From assembly GCA_027069365.1 (NCBI GenBank), contig JALXES010000051.1:1-5906 (forward strand): DNA of 5,906 nucleotides. The letters run 5' to 3'. The notes under the pieces were generated by a model, which worked only from the letters and a program-made list of their open reading frames with translations, searched no databases and was not told the origin of the DNA. Shown one piece after another: positions 1 to 5,906 of this stretch. Positions within the stretch are counted from its first letter, which is position 1; the number at the start of each line of letters is the position of its first letter. Source of the DNA: Candidatus Moraniibacteriota bacterium. GTDB lineage: Bacteria > Patescibacteriota > Minisyncoccia > Moranbacterales > GCA-2747515. Both the position numbers and the translations under genes were made by a program.

Positions 1-577
1 AATGCACAACACCATACTGCTGCCCATTCATCACCGGCGTTGCAGCATCAAGCAGAAGCACTTCCGTACCATCAGTACGTGCAGCAGTGACAGAGATACT
101 CTCCGGCGCACGTGTGTGTGGCGCGAGGTGGAAACTTATGCCACTGACGCGTGCCGGCTGTTCAAATGCAATTGTCAACACTGTCGGTGTCGGCGCATCC
201 TGTGGCGCGCGGTCATACTGCACAAATCCTGCCGGCAGCGCCAGGCGCGCGCTCACATCTGTCCCTTGCATATCTGTCACGTGAAACGGTGTGCTGCGCA
301 GCCGCGCCTGTTCCTGCACAACACGCGCCGGAACAGTCGCCTGCGTTGTTGTGTCCTGCACGAGAACGGCATCACGCTCCATGTGAGGGAGCGTCGCGTC
401 ATCATAGACCGCTACAAGTGTCGGGACCGTAAGTGCTGTGAGTGGCGCAACGTGCAGGACCGTACGGAATGCGCTGCGCTGTGCGAGGCGCGCATCGTCA
501 TCAGCGTGCGCCGTGACCAGAAGCCCACTTATCCCTATGAAGACAATGCTGCTTATGAGGCGTCTGTACATAGGCAT
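1..577 (-). CDS. Exported protein of unknown function, 3' end outside the window
   Basis: A reading frame of 192 codons is open from an ATG at 577 to the left edge with no stop, so the C-terminus is missing. Residues 1-25 look like a signal peptide: a short basic start (MPMYRR), a hydrophobic core (LISSIVFIGISGLLV) and a TAHA cleavage-like site before DDD. The rest is soluble, rich in Val, Thr, Ala and short beta-type stretches, which suggests a secreted or periplasm-side beta-rich domain; residues about 133-175 (TVLTIAFEQPARVSG onward) resemble a beta-sandwich such as a discoidin-like fold, but this is only an impression. It starts one base after the stop of the DUF2339 gene and has no clear Shine-Dalgarno, so translational coupling is likely. 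In other bacteria DUF2339 genes are often followed by an exported DUF3999 protein; a similar role is inferred here from position and from the N-terminal pattern, not from a family match. A second in-frame ATG at 571 is an equally possible start. Confidence 0.8.
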   Translation of the reverse strand, partial: MPMYRRLISSIVFIGISGLLVTAHADDDARLAQRSAFRTVLHVAPLTALTVPTLVAVYDDATLPHMERDAVLVQDTTTQATVPARVVQEQARLRSTPFHVTDMQGTDVSARLALPAGFVQYDRAPQDAPTPTVLTIAFEQPARVSGISFHLAPHTRAPESISVTAARTDGTEVLLLDAATPVMNGQQYGVVH

Positions 578-578
578 G

Positions 579-2459
579 CTACGTTGCTGTTGGTGATGTC
601 TGACGCGCGAGAAATGCTGTGCTGATAAACAACACGCCAACCACAAAGAACGTCACCACCTTCGCCGCCATCGCCATCGCCCAGAAATCCACCAGAAACA
701 ATCGCGCTGCCACAGCCATAAGGAACGCGCTCCCAAACGCCTTGTATGGCGTATAGTCATCGTGCCCGCCTTTGATGTACAGGACAACGCCCACGAGCGT
801 ATAGAGCACGAGTGCCGCGAATGTCCCAAGCGCATCGCCCAGCAACATGTGCGCCCCCATCCAGAGACCGATGCTCGCATACAGCGCACCAAGTGCGGCA
901 AAGATGCGTACAATGACAACGTGAAATGTGTCAGTGCGCGCACGTATCACACCACCCAGCGGCACCGTCGTCACAACAGCAGCAACCGTAAACGCACCGG
1001 CTGCAACGGCAAGCAAGACCATCAGGTGACTGATGCCGTCGGAAAGTGTGTAGTAGACACTGGCAAGCGTCCCAAAGGATAGTGCGGCGGACACACTCGG
1101 CAGCGACATATTCAGCGGCACGAGGTAGAGCACAAACGCACCATGATAGAGCGCTGTGGACACAGCGCTGCGCACACCGGAGAGCTGCGTATGCACAAAC
1201 CACACGGCAGCACTGATTAGCATGCTTGTCTCAATCGTCACAAACACCGCCAATGTCGTACCGTGGAACACCAGCGCCGTCGCAGCAAAAATCAGCGCCA
1301 CTGCCACGCCGGCATAGACAATACTCACACCGAGCGTCTGTGGCACACGGCGAATCATGTACACGCCCCACGCTGCGACCAGCGCCCCAAACACCAGTAC
1401 AATCGCCTGTGCACTTGCCGGCACAATCATCATCGTCCATGTATAAAACGCAAGCCCTATGGCAGCTGCTGTGAACGCATCGCTTACCACCGTGCGACGT
1501 GATACCAACACAATACCGACATGTGCACAGTAAAAGAGCGTGGCAAACAGCGCCATGAAGAGGATGTTGAACGCCGTCTTCTCAAAGCCGTACAGGCCGC
1601 CAAGAATGACAGTATAGAACAGCACCGCCAGCACATTCATCAGCAAGAGGTCGCGCCATGTGCTGCGTACCACACTTGCCACCACACCGCATGACAGCAC
1701 AAACAAATACAAGAAAATGATGTGCAGCGTGAGGGCGTTGTACATCAGAAGAGGTAGCAACGCTGCAAACAGAAATGACGTCACCACCAGCATCTTGCGC
1801 GCAAAGATGCGTCCTACCTCCGCCACAAAAGCCACAACAAGCAACATCGCAAACAGTGCCACTGCCGCCGGGAACAGATTGTAGTTGATGCCGGCAAGTG
1901 CCGCCATGAGTACCGTGATGACACCCACAAAGAGCAGGACACTGCCTTGCGTGAACGATACGCGCATGCGCCGCGCGCCGTATGCCAGCAGCGCACCACC
2001 AAAGATGAGCGCCAGCGTCACGCGCCCCACCGGTCCGATGATGTCGTTAACAAACGCATACGTCACCGCCCACCCCACGGCCGCCAGCACGAGAAGCGCA
2101 CCCACCTTCATCGGCCACTCGTGCATAAACCACCGCCGGAATACACTAAGCGGGTCCGGTGTGTGTCCTTGCGCCGATGCGCCATGCTGCCGTATAGAAG
2201 AGCGTCCCTCCTGTGGTTGTGTAGCAACAAGCCTCTCCAGGAAATCGTCCCGCGTGGAGGCACTTGACTCCTCCGCTTCTCGTGCGACCGACGCCGCTGA
2301 TTGTGGTACCGTCGCAGTCGCTGGCGCCGCCGATGACGTGTGTTCTATTGGCGCGGATGCGCGCCGCTCCAGACGGTCCAGCTGCCGTTGCATGCGCGTC
2401 AGCGCTCGGGTAACCGTCACAAAGAGCAGCACAAGTGTGAGAAAGTTTATCACAGACAT
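579..2459 (-). CDS. DUF2339-family polytopic membrane protein
   Basis: A 626-residue, extremely hydrophobic protein. Residues 4-20 form an N-terminal membrane anchor. They are followed by a short basic/acidic helix (RMQRQLDRLERR, 22-33) that may be coiled coil, then a Ser/Ala/Glu-rich linker to about 100. The family signature begins with FRRWFMHEWPMKVGALLVL (107 on) and continues through AVTYAFVNDIIGPVGRVTLA (131-150), matching the usual DUF2339 'W..kiGvlll..g..f.lkya...gwigp.gRv..g' pattern. I judge about 19-20 membrane segments by eye. The end (KAFGSAFLMAVAARLFLVDF, 573-592, then a last helix) fits the family's conserved C-terminal two helices. The biochemical role of DUF2339 proteins is not established; an envelope function is inferred. 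The start at 2459 places the first helix at the N-terminus. No Shine-Dalgarno is visible ahead of it. The gene lies 35 bases after ruvX and one base before the next gene, so the three are probably cotranscribed. Confidence 0.88.
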   Translation of the reverse strand: MSVINFLTLVLLFVTVTRALTRMQRQLDRLERRASAPIEHTSSAAPATATVPQSAASVAREAEESSASTRDDFLERLVATQPQEGRSSIRQHGASAQGHTPDPLSVFRRWFMHEWPMKVGALLVLAAVGWAVTYAFVNDIIGPVGRVTLALIFGGALLAYGARRMRVSFTQGSVLLFVGVITVLMAALAGINYNLFPAAVALFAMLLVVAFVAEVGRIFARKMLVVTSFLFAALLPLLMYNALTLHIIFLYLFVLSCGVVASVVRSTWRDLLLMNVLAVLFYTVILGGLYGFEKTAFNILFMALFATLFYCAHVGIVLVSRRTVVSDAFTAAAIGLAFYTWTMMIVPASAQAIVLVFGALVAAWGVYMIRRVPQTLGVSIVYAGVAVALIFAATALVFHGTTLAVFVTIETSMLISAAVWFVHTQLSGVRSAVSTALYHGAFVLYLVPLNMSLPSVSAALSFGTLASVYYTLSDGISHLMVLLAVAAGAFTVAAVVTTVPLGGVIRARTDTFHVVIVRIFAALGALYASIGLWMGAHMLLGDALGTFAALVLYTLVGVVLYIKGGHDDYTPYKAFGSAFLMAVAARLFLVDFWAMAMAAKVVTFFVVGVLFISTAFLARQTSPTAT

Positions 2460-2494
2460 CGTATATTGTTTTAGTGGTTCTTACGCTCTTTCTT

Positions 2495-2908
2495 TTAGTA
2501 TACAGGACGCTCCTCTCCACCGCCAGCGTCCAGGTACTCCTGCAAGAGAATGCGCGCCGCCTCCGCATCATCATCAGCGCCCTTCTTGCCGGAAGCAACA
2601 CGACCGGCACGCGCCATTTTTGTCGTAAACATTTCATCCACGCAGACAACTTGTACAGCAGGAAACAGCGCCGCAAGCTCCTTAGCAAACGCATGTGCGT
2701 ACGCACCGGTATTGCCATGCCCTCTATGCACCGGCACACCCACAACTATCACTGTCACGCCGTGCGCTTCCACAATCTCCGTCAGGACATCATACACGTC
2801 CGGCGTAGTGGGAATAATTGCGTGCGCGTGCGCAATGCGCGTCTCACCATCCGCAAGTGCCACGCCGATTTTCCGTTGCCCCCAATCAAGTCCGAGATAC
2901 TGTTGCAT
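2495..2908 (-). CDS. ruvX: RuvX/YqgF-family putative nuclease
   Basis: A 137-residue protein of normal length for the YqgF/RuvX RNase H-like family, known for pre-16S rRNA 5'-end maturation and proposed as a Holliday junction resolvase; it acts in the cytoplasm. Family landmarks in order: YLGLDWGQRKIGVALAD (4-20, first acidic residue D8), IVVGVPVHRG (54-63, equivalent of IVVGLP), DEMFTT (91-96, second acidic residue D91), and DDDAEAARILLQEYLD (112-127, with D113 aligning to the third acidic residue). The Arg usual in the DERxTT motif is Met here; I recall the same variant from Parcubacteria-type proteins. The start at 2908 was chosen because the family begins directly with this strand and because a GAGGGG Shine-Dalgarno lies 6 bases upstream. 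The frame is also open back to a TTG at 3130, but that extension runs through the palindrome and has no family counterpart. The DUF2339 gene follows after 35 bases. Confidence 0.93.
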   Translation of the reverse strand: MQQYLGLDWGQRKIGVALADGETRIAHAHAIIPTTPDVYDVLTEIVEAHGVTVIVVGVPVHRGHGNTGAYAHAFAKELAALFPAVQVVCVDEMFTTKMARAGRVASGKKGADDDAEAARILLQEYLDAGGGEERPVY

Positions 2909-2914
2909 AATTAA

Positions 2915-2920
2915 CCCCTC
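2915..2920 (-). promoter_or_regulatory. Ribosome binding site of ruvX
   Basis: GAGGGG on the minus strand, 6 bases before the ATG at 2908. It decides the ruvX start over the long upstream extension. The leader between it and the palindrome is AT-rich (GTTTTTGGTTTATTTAT), but I see no convincing -35/-10 pair. Confidence 0.75.
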
Positions 2921-2943
2921 ATAAATAAACCAAAAACTTGCCG

Positions 2944-3096
2944 CACAGGAATATTTCTCTTCTGTATATGCCAATATGTTTGAAGAGCGCGCCACTCTCC
3001 AAAAAAATATGTATCTTGTGTTGGGCGCACGTATTTTTTTGGAAAGAGTGGCGACGCGATGAGTCTTGGCATGTACAGAAGAGAAGTGTTCCTGTG
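2944..3096. repeat. 153-bp long imperfect palindrome between map and ruvX
   Basis: The outer arms 2944-2974 and 3066-3096 are inverted copies matching at 28 of 31 positions; the three differences are all T in the left arm against G in the right, which pair as G-U in plus-strand RNA. The inner arms 2987-3012 and 3029-3057 match again, with a 1-base and a 2-base bulge in the right arm and one more T-G pair. They include seven A's at 3001-3007 facing seven T's at 3034-3040. An internal loop (2975-2986 against 3058-3065) separates the two stems, and the apical loop is about 16 bases (3013-3028). The ends read CACAGGAA and TTCCTGTG. No target-site duplication flanks it. It could be a miniature inverted-repeat element, a structured RNA, or a transcription barrier after map: on the minus strand a GTTTTTGG run follows the base of the stem at about 2931-2938. 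The fold is seen in the sequence; its role is unknown. Confidence 0.9.
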
Positions 3097-3130
3097 AGAA
3101 TAATGCCAATTCCTCGCTCACGCTGTACAA

Positions 3131-3898
3131 CTAAATCTCCTCTCCCGCACGCAGCGTCAGCACCTCATACCCATCCTCCGTCACGAGCACCGTGTGTTCC
3201 CACTGTGCGCTCAGCGAACCATCCATCGTCTCCACCGTCCAGTTGTCATCCAACACCTTTGTGTGATAGTCCCCGGCGTTAATCATCGGCTCAATCGTAA
3301 AAATCATGCCCGGTACAAGTGTCATGCCGGCACCGCGCCGACCATAGTGTAGCACTTGCGGCTCCTCGTGGAAGCTGCGCCCAATACCGTGCCCGCAGTA
3401 GTCGCGCACCACACTAAACCCCTGTGCCTCTACAGAGGATTGGATTGCAAAGCCAATATCCCCCAAGTGCGCGCCGGGGCGCACAGCGCGAATGCCGCGC
3501 ACCATCGCCGTGTATGCTACATCCACCAGCCGTCGCGCTTCCGGTGCCACATCACCGACCATCACCATTACGCTCGTGTCCCCATGGAAGCCGTCCTTCT
3601 TGGTCGTTACGTCAATGTTGACAATATCACCATCGCGCAGCGCGCGGTCGCTTGGAATGCCGTGACACACGACATTGTTCACCGACGTACACACACTCTT
3701 GGGAAAGCCGTGGTAATTCAGCGGCGCCGGCGTGGCATGTTGTACGTTGACTGTATAGTCATGCACCAGTGTGTTAATCTGGTCTGTCGTCATGCCGGCT
3801 CTGACCTGCGGCACTACCCACGTCAAAAGTTCCGCCGCCAGCCGCCCCACTGTGCGCATCGTCTCAATTTCCTGTGGTGTTTTGACAAGACCATTCAT
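3131..3898 (-). CDS. map: Methionine aminopeptidase, type I
   Basis: A 255-residue cytoplasmic metallopeptidase that removes the initiator methionine from new proteins whose second residue is small. The pita-bread fold family is recognised by HGFPKSVCTSVNNVVCHGIP (63-82, with substrate-binding H79), DGDIVNIDVT (89-98), GFHGDTS (103-109), CGHGIGRSFHEEP (168-180), FTIEPMINAG (200-209) and AQWEHTVLVT (231-240). All five metal ligands expected by alignment to the E. coli enzyme are present: D96, D107, H170, E203 and E234, plus H177. The length is that of the short type I form, without the N-terminal zinc-binding SH3-like extension or the type II insert, so this should be a complete active enzyme. 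The ATG at 3898 is preceded by GGAGG, with only 3 bases between. The gene follows gyrB across a terminator, so it probably needs its own promoter or leaky readthrough, and it is followed by the palindrome. In many bacteria map sits beside ribosomal-protein genes; that is not so here. Confidence 0.97.
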   Translation of the reverse strand: MNGLVKTPQEIETMRTVGRLAAELLTWVVPQVRAGMTTDQINTLVHDYTVNVQHATPAPLNYHGFPKSVCTSVNNVVCHGIPSDRALRDGDIVNIDVTTKKDGFHGDTSVMVMVGDVAPEARRLVDVAYTAMVRGIRAVRPGAHLGDIGFAIQSSVEAQGFSVVRDYCGHGIGRSFHEEPQVLHYGRRGAGMTLVPGMIFTIEPMINAGDYHTKVLDDNWTVETMDGSLSAQWEHTVLVTEDGYEVLTLRAGEEI

Positions 3899-3901
3899 AT
3901 A

Positions 3902-3906
3902 CCTCC
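3902..3906 (-). promoter_or_regulatory. Ribosome binding site of map
   Basis: GGAGG on the minus strand with only 3 bases (TAT) before the ATG at 3898. The match to the anti-Shine-Dalgarno is strong but the spacing is shorter than usual. No alternative in-frame start nearby fits the family better. Confidence 0.6.
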
Positions 3907-3930
3907 ACCCTACACCACCACGCGCATTTA

Positions 3931-3964
3931 GGCAAAAACAAAAACCGCTCCGTGCGGTTTTTGT
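3931..3964 (-). terminator. Rho-independent terminator of gyrB
   Basis: The stem pairs 3938-3948 with 3954-3964 (11 bp, core CCGC/GCGG) around a 5-base loop. On the minus strand the right arm runs straight into a U-rich tract (GCGGTTTTTGTTTTTGCC). It begins three bases after the gyrB TGA at 3970-3968. The A-run on the other side means it could also stop plus-strand transcription, but no plus-strand gene leads into it. Confidence 0.88.
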
Positions 3965-3967
3965 CTG

Positions 3968-5906
<1,939 letters not shown>

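Noticed and set aside
2..625. Long plus-strand open frame with a Cys/Arg/His-rich product
   Set aside because: It lies opposite the exported-protein gene and the end of the DUF2339 gene; its composition is that of an antisense shadow in G/C-leaning DNA, with no recognisable motif.
2461..2503. GTATA ... TATAC inverted repeat around the ruvX-DUF2339 gap
   Set aside because: Only 5 bp with a 33-base loop, no U-tract; expected by chance.
1885..2628. Plus-strand open frame of 247 codons opposite the DUF2339 start and ruvX
   Set aside because: It crosses the boundary of two well-supported minus-strand genes and its product is a low-complexity Ser/Ala/Thr/Arg shadow.
2936..3104. Target-site duplication around the palindrome, as expected for a transposed element
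   Set aside because: The bases immediately outside the arms (CTTGCCG on the left, AGAATAA on the right) share no direct repeat, so insertion is not proven.
2909..3130. A 74-codon N-terminal extension of ruvX starting at a TTG right after the map stop
   Set aside because: It translates the palindrome and an AT-rich leader, has no family counterpart, and the ATG at 2908 has a well-placed GAGGGG and the exact expected family start.
3907..3935. Possible map promoter on the minus strand: TTGCCT, 17 bases, TAGGGT
   Set aside because: Spacing is good but the -10 matches at only three positions and a start site would fall at the ribosome binding site; too weak to annotate.

Overview
The window is one minus-strand gene cluster. 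Every supported gene reads right to left, so transcription enters at base 5906 and runs toward base 1. In that order it holds gyrB (its first few codons lie outside the window), a rho-independent terminator, map, a 232-base spacer dominated by a long imperfect palindrome, ruvX, a very hydrophobic DUF2339-type membrane protein, and the start of an exported protein cut off by the left edge.

The protein styles suggest a bacterium of the Candidate Phyla Radiation (Patescibacteria), probably Parcubacteria-like. The evidence is a short-form GyrB without the large gammaproteobacterial insert, a RuvX with DEMFTT where most bacteria have DERxTT, and a DUF2339 gene close to housekeeping genes. This is inferred from remembered family patterns, not from a search, and no rRNA or other phylogenetic marker is present. 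Codon use leans to G/C but looks even along the window, with no clear foreign segment.

Layout: 3968-5906 is gyrase B, the ATPase and TOPRIM subunit of DNA gyrase. 3931-3967 holds a hairpin plus U-tract terminator directly after the gyrB stop. 3131-3898 is type I methionine aminopeptidase. 2909-3130 is non-coding: about 25 bases beyond the map stop plus a few more lies a 153-bp foldback (2944-3096), followed by an AT-rich leader and a good Shine-Dalgarno for ruvX. 2495-2908 is RuvX. 579-2459 is the DUF2339 polytopic membrane protein, 35 bases after ruvX. 1-577 is a signal-peptide-bearing protein beginning one base after the DUF2339 stop.

Functionally, gyrB, map and ruvX are separate housekeeping roles (supercoiling, N-terminal methionine removal, and RNA processing or recombination nuclease). 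The last two genes look like a translationally coupled envelope module of unknown function. The most unusual element is the palindrome between map and ruvX: its 31-bp outer stem has no mismatch if read as plus-strand RNA with G-U pairs. It could be a miniature mobile element or a structured RNA.
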